This document shows, one piece after another, positions 1 through 11,008 of a stretch of DNA of 64,000 nucleotides. Numbering within the stretch: the stretch's first letter is position 1; each line of letters opens with the position of its first letter. This DNA is from Isoetes taiwanensis. Lineage: Eukaryota; Streptophyta; Lycopodiopsida; Isoetales; Isoetaceae. The position numbers were made by a program, and so were the translations under genes. Under the pieces are notes generated by a model. It saw only the letters and a program-made list of their open reading frames with translations, was not told the DNA's origin and made no database searches. The stretch covers positions 1,056,187 through 1,120,186 of the forward strand of contig JAJEKV010000110.1 in NCBI GenBank assembly GCA_021234155.1, read 5' to 3'.

Positions 1-92
1 ATGGCAAATACTAAGCTCTGACATCTGGCTTATTGGCCTTCCAGACTAATCTAGCTACTTCAAGTAGCCACACATCATAAAAACAATTGCAG
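1..92. other. Edge sequence, nothing recognised
   Basis: No coding signal, repeat or RNA is visible here before the first copy of the 0.5-kb direct repeat begins. Confidence 0.5.
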
Positions 93-597
93 ATCTGTGA
101 AGTCGCTATGGCAGTGATCTGTGACCCCTTGTCACATTTTTGGACATTACTCTCTTATACGGATGAACTACAGAATATGCTACCCCAATTCGGAAACTAG
201 ACTCCGATCCGGTTCCAACAAGGTAAAGGTTGCTTCAATCGGAGCTCTGGTTGCGGAGATATGTCTAACTGAAGTTTCGGTTCTATTTATAGATCTCTCT
301 GCAATTTTAGCCCTTTTTAGCAGGCAGTTGCATTTTTTTCTCAAAATATCTCTTTGCCTTTAATTAGATTATATGACTTATCATATGGGACATTATCTAT
401 GATCTTTTTCTCAACCAATAATCATCCCAATGATAGTGCCTCGACCCCTTCCATAAATATCAATGGTTCTTCACACCCAGATGTTATGTTATCCTATGCC
501 CCTTTATATTATTAGGTGACCTTAGGAATAACATTTACATAGTATTTGCCATAATTCCAATAACCCATTCGCCGTGGACCACTCCCCCGTCCTTGCT
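93..597 (+). repeat. 0.5-kb direct repeat, copy 1
   Basis: This stretch is repeated in the same orientation at 3021-3528, with about 90 percent identity by eye. Both copies begin ATCTGTGAAGTCGCTATGG and end ACTCCCCCGT.CTTGCT. Both carry a TATA-like CTATTTATAG. Two same-strand copies bracketing LTR debris suggest long terminal repeats or one repeat split by insertions. I could not define target duplications, so this reading is inference. Confidence 0.7.
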
Positions 598-799
598 ATC
601 AATCCATCCCTTCTCAAGATAGATCGTCTGCAATCGTCCAAGATACGCTCAATTTCAGTCCATCCCTTCTCAAGAAGGATCACCCCGCGATCATCCAAGA
701 TACGCTCCATTTCAATCCATTCCTTCTCAAGATGGATCTTCCATGGTCATCACCAGTCTGAAAGTTTTATAATCCCTGCAAAACTCCAGAAGTAGTTAC

Positions 800-1040
800 G
801 GATATCCGCGTACCTCCACAGTACGATATATCCTTGTACCTCTGCGGTACGTTATTATCTTTCGTACCTCCGCGGTACTACTTGATTGTATCGCCACCAC
901 GATACAGTGTATCTCCAAGATACAGATGCAACTTTTGTCAAGCCAATTGTGTTGCAATCACAACTACTAGTCTTCAAAAATATACATCTTATGCTCTCTT
1001 GTTCAAGCCGATTGTGCTGCAGACACAATCACTAGTCTAC
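800..1040 (+). repeat. Array of tiny hairpins with changing stems
   Basis: Consecutive short inverted repeats: CGTAC/GTACG (809-813/821-825), GTACC/GGTAC (836-840/846-850 and 864-868/874-878), TGTATCG/CGATACA (887-893/900-906), TGTATCT/AGATACA (908-914/918-924), TTGTG/CACAA (947-951/959-963) and GATTGTG/CACAATC (1010-1016/1024-1030). A further CTACG/CGTAG lies at 1081-1085/1093-1097. Several sit in a common frame of TTCAAGCC-stem-TTGCA-stem-ACTAGTCTA. Stems change on both sides while pairing is kept. Confidence 0.7.
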
Positions 1041-1690
1041 CAAGAGGCATTCCCTATCTAGTATACCATGTTCAAGCCGGCTACGTTGCAATCGTAGTCA
1101 CTAATCTACCATGGGTATACACAACAAAAGTATCTATTCTTTATTCCAAATAAAGAAATTCAACTTAGGAACTTTACCCATAAGCTTGTCCCATAGGAAA
1201 CAATTTGAGACTCCGCATCCAAATTTTGCGTCCACATCCTTGACAGCTTCTACATAAAGTGTCCTCCCCAATGCTTAACACTAAGCAAACCTGCAAATAA
1301 GGTCAAGTGTTAATATAGATGACTTCCCAAGTCAAATAATTATATAGATGACCCCCACGGCCAATCAGTCTCTCAGATCACCACGATCTGACTCTGCAAT
1401 CCCAAGCATGATGCTTCTGCGGTTCTCCATACTCAGGCTTAAAGATTGAAATTTACACAGGCTCATATGACTAAGATGAACTTCTAGATATGGCAAGAGG
1501 TTATGGCGGGTAGTTTGGCTATAATGACAAAGCAAAGCTCAATGTTTTGCAGCAGTGATTTACTTGTCTCCATGACAACTCAACAGTCACTCTTATTATT
1601 CCATAATCCCCAAAAAATCATAGAAATTTTCCCAATAATCCGAACTCGTTCACAATAAGTCGGTCCATATACTTGGAGCATTCTTCACGA
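1041..1690 (+). mobile_element. LTR fragment, copy A (interrupted)
   Basis: Positions 1041-1411 match the LTR-like sequence at 2542-2925 in the same orientation, and 1594-1690 matches 2925-3016. The 180 bases between, 1412-1593, look like an insertion absent from the other copies. No coding capacity is seen. It is one of three copies of this LTR-like sequence in 2 kb. Confidence 0.65.
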
Positions 1691-2081
1691 AAGCACCGAG
1701 TTTTTTTTTCTCTGCTACTGATGCTCCAACTTCTCTTGCAGCAATAGTCACCAAATCCACCTCAGTTCCACTAGCCGCTCTATTATTGAAACTACATGAT
1801 TATCCTTCATACATAAAGGCCTTTACTCCATTAGGATAATCCAAATATCTTCTTGTGATCCCCAAAATGATAATCTCCCCTTCCTTCCATTGCCACGCTC
1901 CAGCAAAATAAGAACTAATAGTAGTTCTTGCAGCACATACAAGAACAATGATCTTTACGGCCCTCTGGAAAATTCCTAGCTCCATCGTCTCTGACTTCTT
2001 TAATTCTTCGCACATATTAGAGAGTCTAAATTCCACTAGTGATCCCATTGCCCATGGTTCCCAAAAGAATCGCAAACCTCC
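1691..2081 (-). mobile_element. Putative internal start of an LTR retrotransposon
   Basis: On the minus strand this follows the primer-binding site at 2082-2093, where the leader and gag start of an LTR retrotransposon would be. A 91-codon frame at 1800-2075 has no domain I recognise. The body is cut short, because copy A in the opposite orientation follows, so no protease, integrase or reverse transcriptase remains. The element is a 5' remnant only. Confidence 0.45.
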
Positions 2082-2093
2082 GCTCTGATACCA
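2082..2093 (-). other. Primer-binding site (initiator Met tRNA)
   Basis: The minus strand reads TGGTATCAGAGC, the standard 12-base match to the 3' end of plant initiator methionine tRNA used by many plant LTR retrotransposons. It lies two bases from the proposed LTR end (CA at 2096-2097), the usual spacing, and fixes the orientation of LTR copy B. Confidence 0.85.
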
Positions 2094-2095
2094 CT

Positions 2096-2543
2096 TGGAA
2101 ATTGCTACGATCCTTTGGGGGATTATGGAATAAATAAAAGCATCTTGCTTGGGATTGCAAAGTCGGATCGTGGTGATCTGAGAGACTGATTTGCCGTGGG
2201 GGTCATTTATATAAATATTTGACTTGGGAAGTCATCTATATTAACACTTGACCTTATTTGCAGGTTTGCTTAGTGTTAAGCATTGGGGAGGACACTTTAC
2301 GTAAAAGCTGTCAAGGATATGGATGCAAAATTTGGATGTGGAATCTCAAATTGTTTCGCTTATGGGTAAAGTTCCTAAGTTGAATTTCTTTATTTAAAAT
2401 AAAGGATAGATACTTTTGTTGTGTATACCCATGGTAGATTAGTGACTACGATTGCAACGTAGCCGGCTTGAACATGGTATACTAGATAGGGAATGCCTCT
2501 TGGTAGGCTAATGATTGTGTCTGCAGCACAATCGGCTTGAACA
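2096..2543 (-). mobile_element. LTR copy B, left arm of foldback
   Basis: Read on the minus strand this begins TGTTCAAGCC and ends TTTCCA just before the primer-binding site, giving a 448-bp TG...CA LTR candidate. Positions 2097-2502 are the reverse complement of 2542-2960 with few differences, leaving a 39-base loop. It is the only one of the three copies beside a primer-binding site. Confidence 0.65.
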
Positions 2544-3016
2544 AGAGGCATTCCCTATCTAGTATACCATGTTCAAGCCGGCTACGTTGCAATCGTAGTC
2601 ACTAATCTACCATGGGTATACACAACAAAAGTATCTATCCTTTATATTCCAAATAAAGAAATTCAACTTAGGAACTTTACCCATAAGCCTGTCCAATAGG
2701 AAACAATTTGAGATTCCACATCCAAATTTTGCGTCCATATCCTTGACAGCTTTTACGTAAAGTGTCCTCCCCAATGCTTAACACTAAGCAAACCTGCAAA
2801 TAAGGTCAAGTGTTAATATAGATGACTTCCCAAGTCAAATATTTATATAAATGACCCCCACGGCAAATCAGTCTCTCAGATCACCACGATCCGACTCTGC
2901 AATCCCAAGCAAGATGCTTTTATTTATTCCATAATCTCCCAAAGGATCATAGCAATTTCCCCAATAATCCGAACTCGTTCTCAACAAGTCGGTCCCTATA
3001 TGCTTCGAGCATTCTC
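2544..3016 (+). mobile_element. LTR copy C, right arm of foldback
   Basis: Plus-strand copy of the same LTR-like sequence, joined head to head with copy B. It continues about 55 bases past the inverted arm into sequence also present after copy A (1636-1690), so the shared unit is longer than copy B's LTR. The second 0.5-kb direct repeat begins at once after it. Confidence 0.65.
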
Positions 3017-3020
3017 CAAT

Positions 3021-3528
3021 ATCTGTGAAGTCGCTATGGCAGTAATCTGTGACCCCTTGTCACCTTTTCGGCCATTACTCTCTCCTCCGGATGAACTATG
3101 GAATGTGCCACCCCAATTCGGAAACTCGACTCCGAGCCGGTTCCAATAAGGTAACGGTCGCTTCAATCGGAGCTCCGGTTGCGGAGATATGTCCAACTAA
3201 AATTTCGGTTCTATTTATAGATCTCTCTGCGACTTTAGCCTTTTTTAGCAGACAGTTGCCTTTTTTCTCAAAATATCTCCTTGCCTTTAATTAGATTATA
3301 TGACTTATCATATGGGACATTATCTATCTATGATATTTTTCTCAACCAATAACCATCCCAATGATAGTGCCTCGACCCCTTCCATAAATATCAATGGTTC
3401 TTCACACCCACATGCTATGTTATCCTATGCCCCTTTATATTATTAGGTGACCTTAGGAATAACATTTACATAGTATTTGCCATAATTCCAATAACCCATT
3501 CGTCGTGGACCACTCCCCCGTGCTTGCT
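3021..3528 (+). repeat. 0.5-kb direct repeat, copy 2
   Basis: Partner of 93-597, same orientation. Differences are mainly scattered substitutions and a 4-base insertion in a TCTA run. Flanks beyond the shared block differ completely on both sides, which marks its limits. Confidence 0.7.
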
Positions 3529-4503
3529 CCATATCACCATCAGACCCCAAAGTTTGACCCCATATAGAAGAACGGGCTTCACCAAGACCCCAAATAAGTG
3601 CGATTGATGGACCCAGTCATCTTCTTTCTTATTTTTGGAGTGTGTTGGTCTTTGTGCCAGCCGCATGTAACGCCGCATGCGGCGTTCCCATGGTCTTGCA
3701 GCCCCCCTCCGGCATCCAGCTTTCCCCCTGCGGGATCTTTGTTGACGAAATTAAATCTTCCCTCTGGGGCATCCCAGTTGAGGAAATTAAATGGGGTAGG
3801 GAATTCGAATTGGCTGCCAGCATTGAATATGAAATCTAGAGTGAAGGAAGGATGGCAGTCTGTCTACGAAATTTGGGTTTAGCTTATTAGCCTCAACAAA
3901 CTGCCGCCCTCATTGTCGCTCTCATTGCAAGAGGGCGGATCATTGCGTATTTCGGATCGAAGCAGGTAAAGCACAAAGGACGATTCAAGCTTGCTGGGAT
4001 TGTGCAAAAAACTAACTATTCTTTTTCTTTTTTTGTGTAGCTTGAGAGTGCTTGGAGGCACCAGCTTGCTGCTCTACGAAATTTCCCAGACTCGATTCTT
4101 CTCTGTCTCATTTTGGGGCTTCGACTGGTTCTCATTTTGGCACCAAGGCTGGGTTAAATCTTGGAAACGTGAGTAGAGCATATCATTGATAGGCTTGCTT
4201 GGTCAGATCTTCTCAAAACTGATGAAGAAATGTTTATTTAAGGATTCAAAGCATTTGGAGTTGCTTTTGGAGCTAGTCTTCCGGGGTAAGATTCGTCACA
4301 GGGTTTTATTTTATCATGAGTTTTAACTGTTTGTACTTTTACAGAAGACCTTGAGTTTGGATTGGAGTTTCTCTTTCGCTTCTCCTTCTCTGGTGGCGTC
4401 TTCTTGCCAGAGCTCTTCCTCCGTTGAAACATTTCCAGGTTTGCCTCTATATTCCACCAATGGTACCGTTTGCACGTTTATATAAACGGGTTATATTCCA
4501 CCA
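3529..4503. other. Unassigned region with an 18-bp palindrome
   Basis: No recognisable gene. A perfect palindrome AACGCCGCATGCGGCGTT lies at 3669-3686. Just after it an open frame (3642-3839) repeats the pattern GI.V.EIK twice, which looks like a short internal duplication. The stretch 4021-4440 has T-rich tracts like introns, so it could be the upstream remains of the lectin-kinase fragment that follows. That link is inference. Confidence 0.35.
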
Positions 4504-4734
4504 ATGGTAAATGGGTTGGAACAGGAAGGTACCAATGCATTTATTACAACCCTTGCCCGCCAATTGACAGAGGAAAAATGCGTTTTGGAATGTCTGAGAG
4601 ATTGTTCTTGCACTGGAGCTGTGTATAGAAGAGATACCATGCCCTGTTCTGTCACAGATCAGTCTCCTGAATTGAATGCTTTTTCTGCTGCAAATGAGGT
4701 TGAATTGAATGCTTTTTCTGCTGCAAATGAGGTG
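4504..4734 (+). pseudogene. PAN/apple-domain fragment of a lectin receptor kinase
   Basis: The frame MVNGLEQEG... contains EEKCVLECLRDCSCTGAVY followed by a further Cys. This cysteine spacing is typical of the PAN-like domain in plant G-type (bulb-lectin) S-receptor-like kinases, where it reads roughly C..CL.NCSCTAY. The lectin domain before it, and the transmembrane and kinase domains after it, are absent. A 33-bp unit coding ELNAFSAANEV is duplicated in tandem (4669-4701, 4702-4734) and runs into a GAG|GTGAGT splice-donor-like site. Family assignment rests on the cysteine pattern alone; the fragment is too short to be functional. Confidence 0.55.
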
Positions 4735-5418
4735 AGTTTTATAAGGATGGAACATGCAAATCGAAGGGTATTGCGTAAGTTGAGCCACACTAAGAAATCA
4801 TTTTCTTGCGTAAGTTTGTGTATCACTTTCTTAAATCATTCAGCATTTCTAACATGCAATCCGGCATTGTTTGCAGCAAAATGTTTCTATTTCCAACGAC
4901 CTTTGGAGCGGAACTATTTCAAAATCGGAGTCTTAAAAGTCACAATAAGGAGTTTTTATTATTAGATTGGACCATATTTTTCCTTTTGTCGATTTGTTTC
5001 TTCCATCTTTTACGGTTTCTTCTTTTTGGTGAATTTTTTAAACTGAGCAAAGTGGCATTTCTTTTTCAGATTCTGAGTTGGACAGGATTAGACAAAGCCA
5101 TTGGCCTTTCTCTGAAAAATGGTGGGATTATTTTGCCACTGCTGCTCCTATAATTAAAGTAGATTTGAAATAAATCGTTCTTTCTATTAAATCTGTTAAA
5201 TCTTCTATGAATGTTGCTACGTTGACTTATTTCAAGCTCGTATCTGTAACCTGTAGTAAATTATACAATTTGCAGAAATGGCTGCAATGCAATGACGTTT
5301 CTTATAACATGCCTAGGAGGGCAATGGGACTAAGTCTCATAAATTCATGATAGCTGGATAGAACAGGAAACCTGTATCGTATTTTTACGAGATTTTTAAT
5401 ACTGTGAGAGTTCTAGCT
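4735..5418. other. No gene recognised
   Basis: AT-rich, intron-like DNA following the PAN fragment. Open frames are short and match nothing I know. Confidence 0.4.
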
Positions 5419-5558
<140 letters not shown>

Positions 5559-5845
5559 TATTTTGACGTCATGCCACTAGGCAGCATCCAACTGGACATG
5601 TGACCACACACCACACTACATTGCTCGGTTGGGCCCTGCCCCCAACCACCTTACATTGCGTCTGTTAGGATTTGACCCCCAACAGTACCGAGTGCGATTC
5701 TGGGCGGTCTCGTCGAACTCGAGACCACATTGCTAAGGAACTAGTGTGTTGCTAAGATGGAGAAATAACTGTATTCAGAAGCCCAAATGCCAATCTGAGG
5801 AGTAATCCATGTCTATATTCTTAGTTTCCATCGGGCCCAAAAATA

Positions 5846-5917
5846 GTCATTTGGAACACTCTTATTAACGTGTATGCAAAATGTGGAAGCATGGAGGATG
5901 CTGATACGGTATTTCTG
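5846..5917 (+). pseudogene. PPR motif fragment
   Basis: The plus strand codes VIWNTLINVYAKCGSMEDAD followed by TVF, the consensus of PLS-type pentatricopeptide repeats of plant organelle RNA-binding proteins. Only about 24 codons persist; frames close on both sides. Such proteins are hundreds of residues long, so this is a relic. Confidence 0.8.
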
Positions 5918-6427
5918 TTCTCTCCTGTTGAAAAAACAAAGGTTTATTCTTTTCTTTATCATTTTAACTTATAGATCACACCATGAACTGAAACCATTAG
6001 TTCCAATTTTTTTGTTTTCTCGAGTACTTTTGCTAACTAATCTTTATTGGTTAGGTGAATATTCTTGCTTTCAACCGTATGGAAACATGCCATTTGGAAG
6101 TTAAGGTACATCACTGTTAATTTGCATGTCTTTGGTTTTAATTCTTTGGTAGACTCTGTTTCTACTTTCTTTGCACCCAAGTCCATGTCAGGTAATTGAT
6201 ACAGGCATGCACTTTTCTACCTCTATAATTGTCGATAACTTTAAACCACTAGGGGCATCTTCCTTGTTTTGATTCATGAGAGAGACGTATGTCTACAAGC
6301 ACAAGAGTGGCTATATGTTTTTTTGCTGAATGCCTTCACATAGATAAGTAATTGAATGCAGAAGCAGACTCTAAATGACAGACTATTGAGGCAGACTCTA
6401 TTGCAATGTTAAGATGCAAATTGTGAA

Positions 6428-6560
6428 TTCATAGACTGCACTGAGGAGCTTATGTGTGGCTCTGCTCTGCCATGTAATTCAAAAACCTTTTCCTTAATTA
6501 CACAGGCGGCAGCATGGGCAAGTCGCATCTGCCAGCTATGGATGTTGTTATGTTGGGCCT
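6428..6560 (+). repeat. 130-bp direct duplication, copy 1
   Basis: Matches 7206-7335 with a few substitutions and a 1-base gap. Both contain CATAGACTGCACTGAGGAGC and end at TGTTATGTTGGGCC. They may be duplicated exon-bearing segments of an unknown gene. Confidence 0.75.
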
Positions 6561-7205
6561 CCACATCCTAGCAACATTGTTCCTAGATTTGTGCTATTGG
6601 AAATGCCGATCCTGATACTCATTAACCTTTGCATGCTAGCATCTAGATAATTTTTAACTGTAGAAACTCCTAAATTAATATTGGAATATTCGATAAAGAC
6701 CACATGATGCCCAGAATGCTTAAGTATATTTCAGGAGATATGACCTGTTGTAGATTATCAAAAGCCTGGAAGATGATTTGAGATCACTGATTTTCTTCAT
6801 AACCTTGCTTAAAGAAGACATATCAAGGAATTGGTTGAATCGTTCTGGCACAATAGAGTATCGATGTCAAGGATAGGTTCTAATGTAGTTACATGGATTC
6901 ATAGAAGCAGCCATAGCAGTGTAAGTACTAGAAAAGCTGAGCTTAAGGCTCTTTATGCATCTTCTTTGATATCTGCATTAGTAGCACGCTGAAATCAATT
7001 TACCTTACAAAAGATCCAAAGTGGCATACTGTCACAGAATAGACACTCATGCATGTCGTATATGTTAACAAATTGAATTGCATTCAGTACTATACTGGCA
7101 ATCTGTGCAGCATATATTCTTGCTAAGCTACTTAAGAATTTTGGAATTCAAGGACGTGAAACATGTCATGGTGGTAAGCCAAAGGGAGAGAAGGCATACT
7201 GTCAT

Positions 7206-7335
7206 AGACTGCACTGAGGAGCTTATGTGTGGCCCTGCTCTGCCATGTAAATTCAAAAAACTTTTCCTTGATCACACAGGCAGCAGCATGGGCAAGTTGC
7301 ATATGCCAGCTATGGATGTTGTTATGTTGGGCCAG
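7206..7335 (+). repeat. 130-bp direct duplication, copy 2
   Basis: Second copy of the segment at 6428-6560, about 780 bases downstream. It lies inside the 7229-7705 open frame, which I do not recognise. Just after it (7366-7424) is a stretch coding QQFGVPVANVFDLI. Confidence 0.75.
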
Positions 7336-7365
7336 CAAGGGATGTTGGATGTTGTTATGTTGTTT

Positions 7366-7958
7366 GCAGATTAAACAACAATTTGGTGTTCCTGTTGCAA
7401 ATGTGTTTGACTTGATCACTGTTATGTCTAGCGAACGACGGCTACAAGCAGTCCACCATCTAAGCATCAAGGTAAATAACATTTTGTATCTTATCTCTGT
7501 CCTGCAGCAACCCCTAAGCATGCATGGGAACGTGCAAGATGCAAAGCTTTTGCAACAATGTGCAAGGCCCTTGGAGCAAATATCCGAGACAAGCATCATG
7601 CCTAACCACAGAAGCCATCACTGCATCTGCTCACAAGTAAAAGCCTTGCAGCAGCCTATCCTTGCATCTACCTATTTTAACATGGATCCAACCTATCAAG
7701 CATGAGGCATTTCAAAGCATACCAGCTCTAGCTAGGCGTGCACTAAGTAGGCACATCTCTACTAAGGATCTCTGTACTAAGTAGACCCATCTCTAACTAT
7801 TCATGCACTTTGTTTTTGTTGCTAAATATAACCGAAAGCCTTTAGGGTAACTATTTCCTTGGCATTTTTTCTTTCAGTATATCTATGACATCAGACATGC
7901 AGATTAGACAGCAATTTGGAGTTCCTGTTGTAAATGGTTTGCCTTGATCACTAGTACA
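7366..7958 (+). pseudogene. Unknown gene debris with a duplicated exon-like piece
   Basis: Positions 7366-7424 code QIKQQFGVPVANVFDLITVM, preceded by CAG like a splice acceptor; the frame continues to SSERRLQAVHHLSIK and then GGTAAATA, a possible donor. A diverged copy at 7900-7958 codes QIRQQFGVPVVNG and then a stop. Two exon-like copies, one broken, suggest a local duplication of an unidentified gene. I cannot name the family. Confidence 0.35.
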
Positions 7959-9048
7959 TAATTTCATTTGTTATTTTACTACTACCATGTGTTCTAAGAG
8001 CAAGTTGCCTCAGATGGAAAAAACCAACATAAGCTGGTAATACCAACTGCAAGGATTGCATTAAGGTAGAAGATTGTGGAACTTTTTGCATTTATTTGAT
8101 GTAGTGCACGTGGAAACGAGCCCTTTGCTTGCCTAAAGAGGCTTAACAGAGGACATTGTTTATGGGACAATGCGATGTTCTTTGGCATAACATTTGTAAA
8201 TGTACTTTGCTGAATAGCAACATAGGATCAAAAAACTATTAGATTCCCATGTGCACAAACCATCTATCATCTCCACTTTTTGGCATTTTGTCAGTTAAAA
8301 TCTGCCCGTTATTATCCAATATTATGACCACGTAGAAGGAAGATTGAAGAAAGACTAATGAAGACTAATGTCATAGACATCAAACAGGACCCAAGATTTG
8401 AGTGCTGGTGCACAAGGCAGTCGAGGCAACATTGCAGCTTCCGGTGGAAGTCTAATGGCATTGAGCGATCATACATTTTCATAGGCACAAGTTGCATTAA
8501 TTCTTTTCATCAAAAAATCTCTGCAAGTTATATGTTCGAAAAATTTATCCTTTAAAACTATGTTTACCTTAATATTATTATTGACTTTCTCTGTATAGAA
8601 AAAATGCCACTGCCTACTTCATTACTTGAGATTTTGGATGAGTTTTTTTGCTTTAGGACAGGATAATGATGATCCTAAGCGACCATGATATAGGAATATA
8701 CATTCAACTATAACTGAGCTGCACAACCTCACATAGTATATCCCAAACCAAACTAATGACTACCAATAATAAAATTTGTGTGACATTATTACTAGCAGGA
8801 TGCAGACTTTGGGCCAAGGATACTAGAGCACGTGCAACATACAATTGCATGTATTATTACCTTATCTACTATATATGCTATATTTTGATTGCTAGATTAA
8901 TTTATAGCCAATGGTCAATGAGCACACCATCCATTTCAAAGCCAATAATAACATTGGGCTAATTAAGCGGATTGGCTATGAATGACCATAAGGATTTACC
9001 ACATAGTGGAAAGAAAAACGAAATTTGCAATATGTAAAACTAGGATCC
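7959..9048. other. No gene recognised
   Basis: AT-rich DNA. Short frames on both strands lack recognisable motifs. Confidence 0.4.
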
Positions 9049-9234
9049 AATTCCATTAGCCATGCATTAGAGCTGCAATCTTCCATAAAACTACCCTAAA
9101 TTGTATGATGTCCCAGTGCCACAATGATAATCCCCCATACTCTAACACTTTAAATGCAACTCTATTGACCATGCATTAGATCTGAGATCTTCCATAAAAC
9201 CCTAAACCGATACCCTAAATTGTACGGACTCCAG
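9049..9234 (+). repeat. Imperfect ~100-bp tandem repeat
   Basis: Two units, about 9049-9120 and 9153-9234, share GCATTAGA, ATCTTCCATAAAAC and ACCCTAAATTGTA in the same order. They are well diverged. Confidence 0.6.
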
Positions 9235-9395
9235 TACGTCTACACTTTGTATTCACACCATGTCGTCCATTTTTCCTAGCCATCCGTAGCTAATGCCGGA
9301 TACTCCATTACCTCCATAGACACGAATAGATTTAGGGCCTTTAATTCCACCTACAAATTCCATAATGTCTACCTATTCCACACGTCTATGATTAA

Positions 9396-9414
9396 TGCCC
9401 GGCATCGCCGGGCA
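9396..9414 (+). other. Short GC-rich hairpin
   Basis: TGCCCGGC-ATC-GCCGGGCA, an 8-bp perfect stem with a 3-base loop in AT-rich surroundings. It could be the terminal hairpin of a mobile element; no partner end was found. Confidence 0.5.
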
Positions 9415-9795
9415 CACGTTTCTAGTATAACTTTATTTTGTGATTGTTGTTCTGCATTACATACAGTGCTCTCTCTAACCCACTATCAATCATAACCGAA
9501 TAGAAGTGTCACAGTAGATAAAAGGAAACTCGACGCCCAAATACTTATAGGTGGGCAGGGTAGCCCTTAAGCCCAAATTTTCATAGGTGTAATTTAGAAT
9601 ATAAGGTGAATCTTAGTTTTTTTTTATTAGTTATGTTGACGATTTTTTTTCGGGATTCAATTTGAGTTACAGCAACCTTGGCGAATCTTTCATTTGTCGA
9701 GCGATGGAATATATACTTTTTGCTCAAGTAAAATTTGGGTCTGCAATTTATACCTCCTAAGTCCCTAGACACAATTGTAAGCGTATTGCTCACAT

Positions 9796-9860
9796 AATAG
9801 AATAGAATAGAATAGAATGAATTGCCCACGGAGACCAATTGGCCTATGGGACATAATGAA
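9796..9860 (-). mobile_element. Retroposon end with (TATTC)n tail
   Basis: The plus strand shows four GAATA units and then CCACGGAGACCAAT, a core shared with 42322-42390, 46466-46550 and in part 41165-41250. On the minus strand the core is followed by a TATTC array, as for a SINE or LINE with a microsatellite tail. Confidence 0.55.
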
Positions 9861-10059
9861 TGAATATATATATTACCAGACATTGGCGTATGTGTCTTCA
9901 TAAGAGAAAGGTCAAGCTATTTATCGTCAACAATAAAAACATAAATCACACTAAGAATAATTACCAAGAACGGAATTTGCATAGGGGCGAATCCAAGAAT
10001 CCATCATTTAGTAAAGTAGGCTAACTTATGGGTGGAGGGAGAAAATTCCGTAGACAAGG

Positions 10060-10393
10060 TGGCGATATGTCATTGGCACCACTCCTAATTGACCCTACTC
10101 AACATTAGTGGGAAAAAATGCAAATGTCCAAAAAAATAGCCTTTTGGCGATATTTCGAGCTTAAGGGCTACCCTGTCTAAGGTGGGCATCACCTCCCCTT
10201 TTTGCCCGCAGTAAGTAAATGAGAGAGGTCGTGGACGATGTGAGGATGAGATGAGCACCATCTTTATCTTTGCTAGATTGACGCACATGTTAGTGGCCTG
10301 GCAGAATGTGCTTAGAGCATCCAGATGGCACTGCATATATTCCAGAGTGTAAATTAGGAGGCCCATATCATCAACTGATGGTCTGGTGCAAAA
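10060..10393 (-). mobile_element. LINE reverse-transcriptase fragment, 3' half
   Basis: The minus strand reads SVDDMGLLIYTLEYMQCHLD, then ALSTFCQATNMCVNLAKIKM. This is the reverse-transcriptase [YF].DD box followed by the LDAL..FC...VNL.KTK pattern of LINEs. Its first residues are cut off by the hAT-like insertion at 10394, and the preceding part lies at 26957-27298. TSD bases 10386-10393 are included here. The end near 10060 is where similarity to a coding frame fades. Confidence 0.8.
10386..10393. repeat. Left 8-bp target-site duplication
   Basis: GTGCAAAA directly before CAGTGTT; identical to 26957-26964. Confidence 0.9.
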
Positions 10394-10570
10394 CAGTGTT
10401 ATCAGGTACGTTTAGTATGGTACGGGTATTATACGTACGTAACGTATTAATACCGTATGTATACCTCTCATTTAAAAAGTATTTTAAATACGTTTTTTGG
10501 AATTCTAAAGTACTTATTAAATACATAAAATATGTACTTTACGTACTATACGGTAAGTACTTTCTGTAAT
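10394..10570 (+). repeat. Left terminal region of hAT-like element
   Basis: Begins CAGTGTTATCAGGTACG. It contains many GTACG, TACGTA and TTAATAC words. The right end read inward begins CAGTGTTGTTTACGTACC. Exact terminal identity is 7 bp; beyond it the ends share word content rather than alignment, as in hAT subterminal transposase-binding repeats. Confidence 0.75.
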
Positions 10571-11008
10571 TTTTAGAACTGTTATTTCTTGTATTGCACT
10601 TGAAATAGTTGCAATAACAACTAGTATGAAGAACTTCAAGTTTTAAATAATGAACCAGAATATATTACTTTAGAAAATTAAGTATTTATTAAAGTTTTCA
10701 ATCCAAATATGTCTATTTAAGAGTTATATATTCTAGTCTGCAATCTACACCCGTAGACAAATAAATTCAAGTAATTGTTGCTCATTTGTTGCATCTGAAG
10801 CTATTAACCGCCGCTGACCTCTGTATTTCTTTCATGGCATGAATGCAAGCTATTAAAGTATTAAGGAGAAGGTTTGCCTCTTACCATGACAAAACAAGGA
10901 GAAAGGTGGGTCTGCATCTCCATCTCCATTCCGATTCAACAGCCAGGGTAAGAAGAAAGAGGCGGAAAACGCAGGGGTTTTGGGTTTTTATTTGCAAGAA
11001 GATTATGT

